Positions 17,278 to 25,813 of a stretch of 64,000 nt of DNA are shown one piece after another (position 1 is the stretch's first letter; the number at the start of each line of letters is the position of its first letter). Made by a program: the position numbers and the translations under genes. The notes under the pieces are model-generated. The model searched no databases, was not told where the DNA came from, and saw nothing but the letters and a program-made list of their open reading frames with translations. Source of the DNA: Saccharothrix carnea (lineage in GTDB: Bacteria; Actinomycetota; Actinomycetes; Mycobacteriales; Pseudonocardiaceae); the NCBI RefSeq assembly GCF_003014735.1, contig NZ_PYAX01000005.1, positions 1-64,000 on the forward strand, given 5' to 3'.

Positions 17278-18825
17278 ATGGGTACGCGCGGATCGCTGGC
17301 CCGTCAGCTGCTCGTGTGGCAACTGGTAGTGGTCGTGGCGCTGCTGTGCGCGGTGGGCGTGCTGTCGGTCGTCCAAGCGGGGAACAACTTCCGCACGACC
17401 GAGGGACGCCGGATGCTGTCCGTGGCCGAGGACGTGGCCGCGACGGCGGGCGTGCGGGCGTCGCTGGCCGACCCGCTGAGGCACTACGCGCTGGCCCCGT
17501 TCGCGGAGAGCGCCCGCAGCCTGTCCGGCGCCAGCTACGTGATCATCACCGACCCCGACCGCGAGGTCCTGACCTCGCCGGACCCGAGCCAGGTCGGTGA
17601 GCCGCTCGACCTCGGCGCCAGTACCGCGTTGCGGGGCCGGTCGTGGGTGGGCGAGCTGGGCGGCGCGACCGTGGCGCACGTGCCGGTGATCGGCGACGGC
17701 GGCGCGGTCATCGGGCTGGTCGCGGCCGGGCGGCAGGCGCCGGGGTTCTGGGACGGTGTGCTGGACTCGCCGGACAACGCGCTGCGGTTGCTCGGCGTGG
17801 CGCTGGTCATCGGCGTCACCGGGTCGCTGCTGCTCGCCCGGCGGGTGAAGAACCAGACGCTGGGCCTGGAACCGCACGAGATCACCGCGCTGGTCGAGTA
17901 CCGGGAGGCACTGCTGCACGGCATCAAGGAGGGCGTCGTCGCCCTCGACCCGCGGCACCGCATCACACTGGTCAACGACCACGCCCGCGACCTGCTGGCC
18001 CTGCCGCGGGACGCCGTGGGCCGCTCGGTGGCCGAGCTGGACCTGGACGAGCGGCTGCGCGACGTGCTGACCGGCCGGGCCACCGGCGTGGACCAGCTGG
18101 CGCTGACCGGCGGCCGGGTGCTCACCCTCAACCACATGCCGCTCGACGTGCACGGCGCCGTCGTCACCCTGCGCGACCGCACCGAGCTGACCACGCTGCG
18201 CGACGAGCTGGACGCGAACCGGCACGCCACCGACACACTGCGGGCGCAGGCGCACGAGTTCAGCAACCGCCTGCACACCATCGCGGGCCTGGTCGAGCTG
18301 GGCGAGTACGACGAGGTGCGCGGGTTCATCAGCCGCATCAACACCGCGCAGGGCGCGTGGCGGGCGGAGGTCGGCTCGAAGGTCGCCGACCCGGCGGTGG
18401 CCGCGCTGCTGATCGCCAAGTCCAGCCTCGCCGCCGAACGCGGCATCGCGCTGCGGATGGCGCCGGACAGCTCGCTCGGCCTGGTGGACGAGGCCCTGTC
18501 GACCGACCTGGTCACGGTGATCGGGAACCTGGTGGACAACGCGCTGGACGCGCTGGCCGAACACGGGTGGATCGAGGTGTCGGTGCGGTCGGAGCCCGGC
18601 GAGGTGGTCGTGGTGGTGCGGGACTCCGGGCCCGGGGTGGCGGCGGAGCTGGCCGAGGAGGTGTTCCGGCACGGGTTCACCACCAAGGCCGCGGAACAGG
18701 GCCGGCGCGGGCTCGGGCTGGCGTTGACCCGGCAGGCGTGCCTGCGGCGCGGCGGGTCCGTGCGGGTCCGCAACGAGGACGGCGCGGTGTTCACCGCCCG
18801 GCTGCCCGTGGAGGTGCCGGTGTGA
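17278..18825 (+). CDS. Sensor histidine kinase, CitA/DcuS family
   Basis: ATG 17278 follows GGAGGT (17268-17273). The 515-residue protein has transmembrane segment 1 (about 11-33), an extracellular sensor of the Cache/PDC type (about 34-167), transmembrane segment 2 (about 168-187) and a PAS domain (about 205-300). The CitA-type dimerisation segment carries the phospho-acceptor His326 in AQAHEFSNRLHTIAGL, and the ATPase domain has NLVDNALDAL, DSGPGV and RRGLGLAL. Location beside tctABC suggests it senses a di- or tricarboxylate. The stop overlaps the regulator start as GTGA. Confidence 0.93.
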   Translation: MGTRGSLARQLLVWQLVVVVALLCAVGVLSVVQAGNNFRTTEGRRMLSVAEDVAATAGVRASLADPLRHYALAPFAESARSLSGASYVIITDPDREVLTSPDPSQVGEPLDLGASTALRGRSWVGELGGATVAHVPVIGDGGAVIGLVAAGRQAPGFWDGVLDSPDNALRLLGVALVIGVTGSLLLARRVKNQTLGLEPHEITALVEYREALLHGIKEGVVALDPRHRITLVNDHARDLLALPRDAVGRSVAELDLDERLRDVLTGRATGVDQLALTGGRVLTLNHMPLDVHGAVVTLRDRTELTTLRDELDANRHATDTLRAQAHEFSNRLHTIAGLVELGEYDEVRGFISRINTAQGAWRAEVGSKVADPAVAALLIAKSSLAAERGIALRMAPDSSLGLVDEALSTDLVTVIGNLVDNALDALAEHGWIEVSVRSEPGEVVVVVRDSGPGVAAELAEEVFRHGFTTKAAEQGRRGLGLALTRQACLRRGGSVRVRNEDGAVFTARLPVEVPV

Positions 18826-19484
18826 TCAGGGTCCTGGTGGTGGACGACGACTTCATGGTCGCGAAGGTCCACAGCGGATACGTGGCGCGGACGCCAGGGT
18901 TCGAGGTCGTCGGCGTCGCCCACAACGGCGCGGACGCGGTGCGGCTGGTGCGGGAGCTGCGGCCGGACCTGGTGCTGCTGGACGTGTACCTGCCGGACGT
19001 GGACGGGCTGGCCGTGCTGCGGGAGCTGCGCGGCCCGGCCGACGACGTGGACGTCATCGTGATCACGGCGGCGACCGACGTGGAGACGGTGCGCAGCGCC
19101 ATGCGCGGCGGGGTGCTGCACTACCTGATCAAGCCGTTCGAGTACGCGGCGCTGCGCGACCAGCTCGCCCACTTCGCCGCGCTGGACCGGCGGCTCGACC
19201 AGCTCGCGTCGGCCGGTCAGGCGGACGTGGACCAGGTGTTCGGCGCCCGGCCGCGCAGCTCTCCCGTGCTGCCGAAGGGGTTGACCGCGCAGACCGCCGC
19301 GCTGGTCGAGCGCGTGCTGCGGGAACGCCCGGTGACGGCCAGCGAGTGCGCGGACGCCACCGAGCTGGCCCGGGTGTCCGCCCGCCGGTACCTGGAGCAC
19401 TTCGTCAGCACCGGCAAGGCCGAGGTTCGGCTGAAGTACGGCGGCACCGGGCGGCCGGAACGCCTCTACGTCTGGCTGGGCTGA
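18822..19484 (+). CDS. Response regulator, CitB/DcuR family
   Basis: The 220-residue protein begins VIRVLVVDDDFMVAKVHSGY with the phospho-acceptor Asp54 in DLVLLDVYLP and the conserved Lys in YLIKPFEY. The C-terminal part is the CitB-type winged HTH (GLTAQTAALVERVL, TASECADATELARVSARRYL). It should activate tctCBA when the kinase senses substrate. Its 3' end overlaps the convergent methyltransferase by 19 bases. Confidence 0.92.
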   Translation: MIRVLVVDDDFMVAKVHSGYVARTPGFEVVGVAHNGADAVRLVRELRPDLVLLDVYLPDVDGLAVLRELRGPADDVDVIVITAATDVETVRSAMRGGVLHYLIKPFEYAALRDQLAHFAALDRRLDQLASAGQADVDQVFGARPRSSPVLPKGLTAQTAALVERVLRERPVTASECADATELARVSARRYLEHFVSTGKAEVRLKYGGTGRPERLYVWLG

Positions 19485-20131
19485 CCCGGTTCGCCGCTCT
19501 TGCGCACGATCAGGTAGGCCTGCGGGGTCTTCTCCCACTTCGGGTCGGCAGGCTGCCGTTCCAGCCGGGTGTGCGGCTCGAACCCGGCCTCGGCGAGCTG
19601 CCCGAGCACCCGGTCGGGGTTCAGCCGGTAGACGTCCAGCAGGATGTCGTGCCCGTAGCCCTGCTCGTACCGGCGGACCTCGTCGCCCACCTGGAACGCC
19701 ATCAGCAGCAGGCCGCCGGGCGCGAGGACGCGGTGGAACTCGGCGAACACCGCCGGGTGCTCCTCCCACGGCACGTGGATCACCGAGTACCAGGCCAGCG
19801 CGCCGCCCAGCGCACCGTCCGGCAGGTCGAGGTCGAGCATCGAGCCCACCTCGAACCGCACGTCCGGGTGCTCGCGGCGGGCCACGGCGACCATCTCCGG
19901 CGACAGGTCGACGCCGGACACGTCGACACCCAGCCGCTTGAGGTAGCCGGAGATCCGACCGGGACCGCACCCGATGTCCACGACCGGTCCGCTCACCAGC
20001 TCGGCGAACAGGCCGAGCACCGCCCGGTCCGCCGGGATCTCCGCGAGGAGGTCACGCGCCAGGTCGGCGTAGCTGTGGGCGACGGTGTCGTAGGCGGTGC
20101 GCGCCATGGTGAGGAAGTCAGGCTCGGTCAC
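19466..20131 (-). CDS. Class I SAM-dependent methyltransferase
   Basis: The 221-residue protein carries the SAM-binding motif VVDIGCGPGRISGYL, the acidic strand-2 end (VSGVDLSPEMVAVAR) and the post-motif LAWYSVIHVPWEE. The family methylates small molecules or macromolecules; the substrate is not evident. It starts with GTG at 20131 and lies 11 bases after the arfB stop, so the two may be co-transcribed. Confidence 0.85.
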   Translation of the reverse strand: MTEPDFLTMARTAYDTVAHSYADLARDLLAEIPADRAVLGLFAELVSGPVVDIGCGPGRISGYLKRLGVDVSGVDLSPEMVAVARREHPDVRFEVGSMLDLDLPDGALGGALAWYSVIHVPWEEHPAVFAEFHRVLAPGGLLLMAFQVGDEVRRYEQGYGHDILLDVYRLNPDRVLGQLAEAGFEPHTRLERQPADPKWEKTPQAYLIVRKSGEPGQPSQT

Positions 20132-20142
20132 GCCACGGGACC

Positions 20143-20571
20143 CTAGTCCCAGCCACTACCGCGGCGGCCCTGCTTGGTCTGGGCGCGGCGCTTCTTCTCC
20201 GAGATGCGGCGTTCCTTCGAGCCCTTGGTCGGCTTGGTCGGACGGCGCACCGGCGGCGGCGCGGCGGCGGCGTCACGCAGGAGCCGGGCCAGCCGTTCAC
20301 GCGCCGCCAGGCGGTTCTGCAACTGGGCCCGGTGCTCGCTCGCGGCGACCGTGAGCACACCGTCCACCAGGCGCTTCTCCAGCCGGCCGAGCATCCGCGC
20401 GCGCAACCACCCCGGCACGGACGGCGAAGCAGCCAGGTCGAAGCTCAGCTCGACCCGGCTGTCCGCCGTGTTCACGCCCTGGCCGCCGGGACCGGACGAC
20501 CGGGAGAACCGCTCGCTCAACTCGGCCGCCGGCACCACCAGCGTCCGCGTCACGGTCAAGTCCTCAGGCAC
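20143..20571 (-). CDS. arfB: Alternative ribosome-rescue factor (ArfB/YaeJ-type peptidyl-tRNA hydrolase)
   Basis: The 142-residue protein has the release-factor GGQ motif in SRSSGPGGQGVNTADSRVEL and a long, basic C-terminal tail (PTKPTKGSKERRISEKKRRA). This tail in ArfB enters the empty mRNA channel of stalled ribosomes, after which the GGQ loop hydrolyses the peptidyl-tRNA. Length and domain order are those of ArfB rather than RF1 or RF2, since there is no codon-recognition domain. Confidence 0.93.
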   Translation of the reverse strand: MPEDLTVTRTLVVPAAELSERFSRSSGPGGQGVNTADSRVELSFDLAASPSVPGWLRARMLGRLEKRLVDGVLTVAASEHRAQLQNRLAARERLARLLRDAAAAPPPVRRPTKPTKGSKERRISEKKRRAQTKQGRRGSGWD

Positions 20572-20580
20572 CCCTACAGG

Positions 20581-20763
20581 TTAGAACGTCAGCCAGGGCT
20601 GGGTCGCGATGTTTGCCACCTGCTTGTGGGTGAGCGGCGGGAGACCGACCGGCTCTCCGTCCCGGTACATCGTCTGCGCCGACACGCTCGCCACGGTCCC
20701 GTCTGGTGACACGGCGCTCACGTGGATCAAGCCGGCCGAGCGGTGGGCGACGAAGTGCTGAGG
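20581..20763 (-). pseudogene. C-terminal relic resembling the sigma-partner protein family
   Basis: A minus-strand frame without a plausible start encodes about 60 residues ending at TAA (20581-20583); an in-frame stop lies just upstream (20764-20766). It contains HVSAVSPDGTVASVSAQTMY and GEPVGLPPLTHKQVANIATQ, and ends PWLTF. This parallels the last 50 residues of the protein at 55760-56545 (HLRVDGSVVQVTAYGYDPGR, LTVDQLVALATDPNL). No N-terminal half is visible in 20764-20871, so it is probably the remnant of a lost paralogue. A frameshifted or very short real gene is possible. Confidence 0.4.
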
Positions 20764-20871
20764 TCAGTTCGGGAGTAGCCGACGCCGCCGGGGCCGATCC
20801 CTCGCGGTACGACATCGGCGCCCCCACGGATCGGCGACCGCCGGAGGTTGCTGCCCGAGCTGGAACCGCGG

Positions 20872-21948
20872 CTAGAACCGCGGGTGGTCCCCCACCAGGG
20901 CGACACCCGGCTCGTCGGAGCGGACCACGTCGCCCAGCACCCACGCGGGCACGTGGCGGGCCGTGAGCACGGCCAGGGCGCGGTCGACGTCCTCGGGCGC
21001 GACCACGGCCACCATGCCGACGCCCATGTTGAACGTCTTCTCCATCTCCTCGCGCTCCACCCGGCCGCGCTGCGCGATCAGGGCGAACACGGGCGCGGGC
21101 GTCCAGGTGCCGCGGTTGAGGTCGGCGCGCAGACCCTCGGGCAGCACGCGGGCCAGGTTCGCGGCCAGGCCACCGCCGGTGACGTGCGCGAACGTGCGCA
21201 CCTCCGCCTCGGCGGCCAGCGCCAGGCAGTCCTTGGCGTAGATGCGGGTCGGCTCCAGCATCTCCTCGCCGAGGGTGCGGCCGAACTCCTCGACGTGACC
21301 CTCCAGCGGCATCCGGGCGATGTCCAGCAGCACGTGCCGCGCCAGGGAGTACCCGTTCGAGTGCAGGCCGGACGAGCCCATGGCGATCACCACGTCACCC
21401 TCGCGCACCCGGTCCGGGCCGAGCATGGCGGACGCCTCGACCACGCCGACGCCCGTGCCGGAGATGTCGTAGTCGTTCTCGCCCATCAGGCCGGGGTGCT
21501 CGGCGGTCTCACCGCCCAGCAGCGCGCAGCCCGCCAGCACGCAGCCCTCGGAGATGCCCTTGACCAGCGCCGCGACCTTGTCCGGCACGACCCGGCCGAT
21601 CGCGATGTAGTCCTGCATGAACAGCGGCTCGGCACCGCAGACGACCAGGTCGTCCACGACCATCGCGACCAGGTCGATGCCGACCGTGTCGTGCTTGTCC
21701 AACGCCTGCGCGACCGCGATCTTGGTGCCGACGCCGTCCGTCGACGACGCGAGCACCGGCTCCTTCCAGCGGTCCAGCTTCAGCTGGAACAGCCCCGCGA
21801 ACCCGCCGATGCCGCCGAGCACCTCGGGACGCTGCGCCTTCGCCGCCCACGGCTTGAGCTTCTCCACCGCCTCGTCGCCGGCTTCGATGCTTACTCCAGC
21901 TGCGGCGTAGGTCGCCTTGGCGCTGTCCGTCACGTCTCTGTGCTCCAC
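20872..21948 (-). CDS. purM: Phosphoribosylformylglycinamidine cyclo-ligase (AIR synthetase, PurM)
   Basis: The 358-residue protein shows the AIR-synthetase pattern: AGVSIEAGDEAVEKLKP, LASSTDGVGTKIAVAQALDK, GIDLVAMVVDDLVVCGAEPL, GCALLGGETAEHPG, MGSSGLHSNGYSLARHVL and HVTGGGLAANLARVLP. It closes the imidazole ring in step 5 of purine synthesis. The start is GTG at 21948. It lies 50 bases downstream of purF on the same strand. Confidence 0.96.
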   Translation of the reverse strand: MEHRDVTDSAKATYAAAGVSIEAGDEAVEKLKPWAAKAQRPEVLGGIGGFAGLFQLKLDRWKEPVLASSTDGVGTKIAVAQALDKHDTVGIDLVAMVVDDLVVCGAEPLFMQDYIAIGRVVPDKVAALVKGISEGCVLAGCALLGGETAEHPGLMGENDYDISGTGVGVVEASAMLGPDRVREGDVVIAMGSSGLHSNGYSLARHVLLDIARMPLEGHVEEFGRTLGEEMLEPTRIYAKDCLALAAEAEVRTFAHVTGGGLAANLARVLPEGLRADLNRGTWTPAPVFALIAQRGRVEREEMEKTFNMGVGMVAVVAPEDVDRALAVLTARHVPAWVLGDVVRSDEPGVALVGDHPRF

Positions 21949-21998
21949 ATTTCAGGGCATCTCTGTCATCCGGGCACGCGCCCGGTTCGGCCGGCAAC

Positions 21999-23531
21999 TC
22001 AGGGGCGTCGCAGGGCGTCTTCGGCACCGTACCCGTTCGTCAGGACGGGGGTCGCCGAGCCCGAGACGCCCCGGATGCCTTCGAGCAGGTGCTTGCCGAT
22101 CAACGCGTCGTCGGGCAGCGGGATCGGGTAGTCGCCGTCGAAGCACGCGCAGCACAGCCGCGTCTTCGGCTGCTCGCTGGCCGCGATCAGCTCCTCCAAC
22201 GACACGTAGCCCAGCGAGTCCGCGCCCACCGACCGGCGGATGCCGTCGGTGTCCAGGCCGTTGGCGATCAGCTCCGCCCGGGACGCGAAGTCGATGCCGT
22301 AGAAGCACGGCCACTTGACCGGCGGCGACGCGATCCGCACGTGCACCTCGACCGCGCCCGCCTCGCGCAGCATCCGGACCAGGGCGCGCTGCGTGTTGCC
22401 GCGCACGATCGAGTCGTCCACCACGACCAGGCGCTTGCCCCGGATCACGTCGCGCAGCGGGTTCAGCTTCAGCCGGATGCCCAACTGGCGGATCGTCTGC
22501 GACGGCTGGATGAACGTGCGGCCCACGTAGGCGTTCTTGACCAGGCCCGAGCCGTACGGGATGCCGCTGGCCTGCGCGTACCCGATGGCGGCGGGCGTGC
22601 CGGACTCGGGCACCGGGATGACCAGGTCGGCCTCCACCGGGTGCTCCACGGCCAGCCGGCGGCCGATCTCGACGCGGGTGGCGTGCACCGAGCGGCCGGC
22701 GATCGTGGTGTCCGGACGGGCCAGGTAGACGTACTCGAAGATGCAGCCCTTGGGCTCCGGGTTGGCGAACCGGCTCGACCGCAGGCCGTTCTCGTCGATC
22801 GCGATCAGCTCACCCGGCTCGACCTCGCGGACGAACGACGCGCCGACGATGTCCAGCGCCGCCGTCTCGCTCGCCACGACCCAGCCGCGCTCCAACCGGC
22901 CCAGCACCAGCGGCCGCACGCCCTGCGGGTCGCGTGCCGCGTACAGGGTGGACTCGTCGGAGAACGTGAGGCAGAACGCGCCGCGCAGGGTCGGCAGCAG
23001 CTGCATGGCCGCCTGCTCGATGCCGATGTCGGCGGCCTGGGCGGCGAGCAGGCCGCACACCAGGTCGGAGTCGGTGGTGGCGCCGTGGCTGGTGTCCACG
23101 CCCACCTCGCGGGCCTTGGCCAGCAGCTCGGCGGTGTTGACCAGGTTGCCGTTGTGGCCGAGCGACAGGCCCGAGCCGGTGGCCGTGGTGCGGAACGTCG
23201 GCTGCGCGTTCTCCCACGTGGTGGAACCCGTGGTGGAGTAGCGGCAGTGGCCGACCGCGACGTGGCCGCGCAGCGACTGCAGCACCTGCTCGTCGAACAC
23301 CTGGCTGACCAGGCCGAGGTCCTTGAAGACCACCACCTGGCTGCCGTCGCCGACCGAGATGCCGGCGGCTTCCTGGCCGCGGTGCTGCAGGGCGTACAGG
23401 CCGTAGTAGGTGAGCTTGGCGACTTCTTCGCCGGGCGCCCACACGCCGAACACGCCGCATTCCTCGCGGGGTTCGCGTTCTTCCTGGGTCTCGGGGTCAG
23501 TGCGGCCGGTTGCTGAATGGTCGGTGACCAC
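21999..23531 (-). CDS. purF: Amidophosphoribosyltransferase (PurF)
   Basis: The 510-residue protein has a propeptide of about 24 residues before the catalytic Cys in REECGVFGVWAPG, a class II glutamine amidotransferase domain (YALQHRGQEAAGI, GHCRYSTTGSTTWEN, LGHNGNLVN) and a phosphoribosyltransferase domain with RLVVVDDSIVRGNTQRALV. CACFDGDYPIP near the end is typical of the iron-sulfur or Bacillus-type enzyme. It catalyses the committed step of purine synthesis and precedes purM. Confidence 0.97.
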   Translation of the reverse strand: MVTDHSATGRTDPETQEEREPREECGVFGVWAPGEEVAKLTYYGLYALQHRGQEAAGISVGDGSQVVVFKDLGLVSQVFDEQVLQSLRGHVAVGHCRYSTTGSTTWENAQPTFRTTATGSGLSLGHNGNLVNTAELLAKAREVGVDTSHGATTDSDLVCGLLAAQAADIGIEQAAMQLLPTLRGAFCLTFSDESTLYAARDPQGVRPLVLGRLERGWVVASETAALDIVGASFVREVEPGELIAIDENGLRSSRFANPEPKGCIFEYVYLARPDTTIAGRSVHATRVEIGRRLAVEHPVEADLVIPVPESGTPAAIGYAQASGIPYGSGLVKNAYVGRTFIQPSQTIRQLGIRLKLNPLRDVIRGKRLVVVDDSIVRGNTQRALVRMLREAGAVEVHVRIASPPVKWPCFYGIDFASRAELIANGLDTDGIRRSVGADSLGYVSLEELIAASEQPKTRLCCACFDGDYPIPLPDDALIGKHLLEGIRGVSGSATPVLTNGYGAEDALRRP

Positions 23532-23580
23532 CGGGTTGCTCCCTAGCGACGAGGGTCGGGCTGCACCACCGAGTGTAAGG

Positions 23581-23608
23581 CTGATGGGGGCGGTAGGACC
23601 CCCATCAG
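23581..23608. terminator. Perfect stem-loop upstream of purF
   Basis: CTGATGGGGG (23581-23590) and CCCCCATCAG (23599-23608) are perfect 10-base arms with an 8-base loop. It lies between the MDMPI stop and the purF start on the minus strand, 50 bases before purF. It can be the terminator of the upstream gene or part of a purF leader. No T-run follows on either strand. Confidence 0.5.
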
Positions 23609-23647
23609 ACCCCCTCCTACGTGACCAAACGCACCCTCGCCCGGCGG

Positions 23648-24418
23648 TCAGTCCAGCTTGAGCGCGTACCAGACCTGCTCGTCACCGGTGTGCTTGAGCG
23701 GCAGGCGGCCCCACAGCCCGTAGTGCACGAGCTGGGCCTCACCGGTGACCTGGAGGTCCGTCTCCTCACCCGGCCAGGCCGCCCGCACCTCCGGCACGAC
23801 GCCCGGTGCGAACGTCACCACCCACGCCTCGGGCACGTCCGTGAGCTGCACCAACGCCGTGCCCTTGGTGGTCGGCGGCACGTCGGTGGCGTACTTGGCG
23901 GCGAGCAGGGTGGTCAGCGCCTCGTCGATGCCGTCGACGGCGAAGTCCGCGTCGCCCACCACCAGCTCGCGCAGTGCCGCCTGGGCGTCCCAGCGGCGCA
24001 GGTCCAGCTCGTGCGCGATGCGCCGGTGCCAGACCCACGCCAGGTCGGGCGCCGAGGGCGAGAACGTCCAGGCCGCCCGGTTGCCCGGGGTGGACGGCAG
24101 CAGCTCGGCGGCCTTGGCGAGCTGCGCGTCCAGGTACTCCAGCGGCACCACGTCGGCCGGTGGGCTGGGCAGGCGGAGCTGGACCCGGCTGCCGGTGCGG
24201 AGGTACTCCAGCGACGTCTCCAGGAACCTGCCGACGTGCAGCGTCAGGTCGGTGAACGTCCAGCCGGGGCAGCTGGGCACCTTGGCGGCGGGGTCGGCCT
24301 TCCCGACCGCCGCCCGGAACATCCCCGCCTGCGCGGTGAAGACCTCGGTCCACCGCTGGGTGGTCCAACCTCCAGGCACGTCCAGCCTCCCGCTTGAAGT
24401 CGATCGGTGCGCGGCCAT
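23648..24418 (-). CDS. Maleylpyruvate isomerase (MDMPI/DinB-like) family mycothiol-dependent protein
   Basis: The 256-residue protein starts at ATG 24418; an internal GTG at 24379 (before PGGWTTQRWTEVF) is an alternative. The N-terminal DinB-like four-helix bundle contains KVPSCPGWTFTDLTLHVGRF, the family motif with the metal-binding His. WVWHRRIAHELDLRRWDAQA supplies the second conserved His region, and a C-terminal SCP-like domain follows. Relatives use mycothiol, the actinobacterial thiol, but most have unknown substrates. Confidence 0.82.
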   Translation of the reverse strand: MAAHRSTSSGRLDVPGGWTTQRWTEVFTAQAGMFRAAVGKADPAAKVPSCPGWTFTDLTLHVGRFLETSLEYLRTGSRVQLRLPSPPADVVPLEYLDAQLAKAAELLPSTPGNRAAWTFSPSAPDLAWVWHRRIAHELDLRRWDAQAALRELVVGDADFAVDGIDEALTTLLAAKYATDVPPTTKGTALVQLTDVPEAWVVTFAPGVVPEVRAAWPGEETDLQVTGEAQLVHYGLWGRLPLKHTGDEQVWYALKLD

Positions 24419-24528
24419 CGTGCCGCACCGGCGCTCGTCCCGGTGGCCGAAGGCCGACCTTCCTCCCAACCGACGCAGGCGCGCGGCCGGCGGTGCCCTC
24501 GGATGGCCGGCGAGTGCGGGCTGTCCGG

Positions 24529-25338
24529 TCACCACGGCCTGTCGCGCCCCTCGTCCCGGGCCGCCGCGTCGAGCCGTTCGGCGGCCTCGTCCCACCAGCG
24601 GGTCAGGTCGCCGGGCTCGAACTCCCAGAGCTGGGCGGTGTCCTCGTCGTCGGCGGTGACGGCGGCGTGCCGGGCGCCGCCACTCGGCGCGTCGGTCGTG
24701 GAGTGCGCGAACACGGCCTCGCCCACGCCGGGCCGGTCGTCGACGTAGCGGGCGAGCGCGGGCTCGCGCAACGCGTGCCTGCCTCCGCCCGAGCAGGCGG
24801 CGGCGAGCGGGGTGGCGGGGAGTTCCTCGAGGTGGCCGGTGAAGCTGTCGGCCGGCTCGGCCCACGGCTCGACCCACTCCTCGGCCCAGGGCTCGTGTGA
24901 CGCCACGGGCCACGCGTCGGTCCACACCTCGGGTTCCGCCGCGATCCCGTGCGCCACGGCGTTCGGCAAGGCGTACGCGATTTCCCGGGTCGGCCGGTCG
25001 GCCCGCTCGCGGTCGGCGGGCCGCACCAGAGCCTTGGATTGGGCCATTCGTGGTGGTGGGTGCAGCGCGCTCCACTCACGCGCGCTGCGCGCTTCGCGGC
25101 GGGGCAACGCGGTTGGTCGCGGATAGCCCGTGAAGTCGCCGAGCAGGCCGCTCGCGAGGTAGTAGTAGAGACCGGTTTTCCAACGGTGCCAACGGATCTG
25201 CCGCGCGGTGATCGCCCGGTGGCGCGGGCCGGACAGCGGCCGTGCGAGCAGGCGCATGAGGAAGCCGCGCAGCAGATCCGTCATCACGCGGAAGTCGTGG
25301 TAGCTCAGGATTCTGGGCGCCGGCAGGAAAAATGTCAT
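24529..25338 (-). CDS. Hypothetical protein of unknown family
   Basis: The 269-residue frame has normal GC-rich codon use. The basic, aromatic N-terminus (MRLLARPLSGPRHRAITARQ, then WHRWKTGLYYYLASGLLGDF) is followed by an acidic, Trp-rich middle (HEPWAEEWVEPWAEPADSF) and a Trp-rich C-terminus (WEFEPGDLTRWWDEAAERLD). No signal peptide or enzymatic motif is visible. The start is uncertain: ATG 25338 has no good ribosome site, and ATG 25284 is possible. It lies upstream of the MDMPI gene on the same strand and is divergent from the type VII substrate operon. Confidence 0.6.
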   Translation of the reverse strand: MTFFLPAPRILSYHDFRVMTDLLRGFLMRLLARPLSGPRHRAITARQIRWHRWKTGLYYYLASGLLGDFTGYPRPTALPRREARSAREWSALHPPPRMAQSKALVRPADRERADRPTREIAYALPNAVAHGIAAEPEVWTDAWPVASHEPWAEEWVEPWAEPADSFTGHLEELPATPLAAACSGGGRHALREPALARYVDDRPGVGEAVFAHSTTDAPSGGARHAAVTADDEDTAQLWEFEPGDLTRWWDEAAERLDAAARDEGRDRPW

Positions 25339-25498
25339 GTGTCAATGGTCGAACTGGCGTTCGACGCCGGCAAGATCACCTTCGAGTGATCACCAACGGG
25401 CGGCTTTTTCGACCTTCTGGACCCGTGGGGCGAGGGAACCGGGAAGGATGAACGCGCGTCGCATTGCCAGCGGCTAGCGGCACGAAGGGCGGGCAATC

Positions 25499-25813
25499 GT
25501 GTTCGGTGTGCAACCAGAGACGTTGCGCGCGGCGTCCAAGCAGTTCCACGAGGGCGCCGACGCGACCGGCGACGGCGCTGAGATGATCTCCATGCTCCGG
25601 CTGGACGCGGACGCACTGGGGCAGGTGCCCGCGGCGGCGGAGTTCGTCGACGCGCTGGCCAGGTGGTCCGGCGAGCAGTCCGACGACCTGCGCCGGGGCA
25701 GCGCCTGGTACCGCGACGCCGGTGACGGCCTCAACGAGAACGCCGACTCCTACCAGCACGCGGACGACGACTCGCACTCCTCGTTCCGCAGCATCGAAGG
25801 GGGCATGGCGTGA
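25499..25813 (+). CDS. EspC-like type VII secretion target
   Basis: The 104-residue protein (GTG start 25499) resembles the EspC/WXG100-like family: MFGVQPETLRAASKQFHEGA, a helical hairpin of about 90 residues and a C-terminal YQHADDDSHSSF segment. That segment contains the YxxxD export signal used by ESX systems (YQHAD). Its stop overlaps the next gene as GTGA, so the pair is co-translated and probably co-secreted with the large hydrolase. Confidence 0.8.
   Translation: MFGVQPETLRAASKQFHEGADATGDGAEMISMLRLDADALGQVPAAAEFVDALARWSGEQSDDLRRGSAWYRDAGDGLNENADSYQHADDDSHSSFRSIEGGMA

Noticed and set aside
16183..18672. An apparent 829-residue TctC with a long N-terminal extension
   Set aside because: The extension is antisense to the sensor kinase; GTG 17163 has a ribosome site and a signal segment.
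13525..18825. A single plus-strand frame of about 1,770 codons
   Set aside because: Only its last part is the sensor kinase. The rest is antisense to tctABC and has Arg/Pro/Ala-rich shadow composition with no domains.
22089..23516. A long plus-strand frame of 475 codons
   Set aside because: It lies fully antisense to purF, whose assignment is certain, and its Arg/Ala/Asp-rich product has no recognisable domain.
25376..25777. Minus-strand frame opposite the EspC-like gene
   Set aside because: It is a shadow of the EspC-like gene on the opposite strand, with no supported start or family match.
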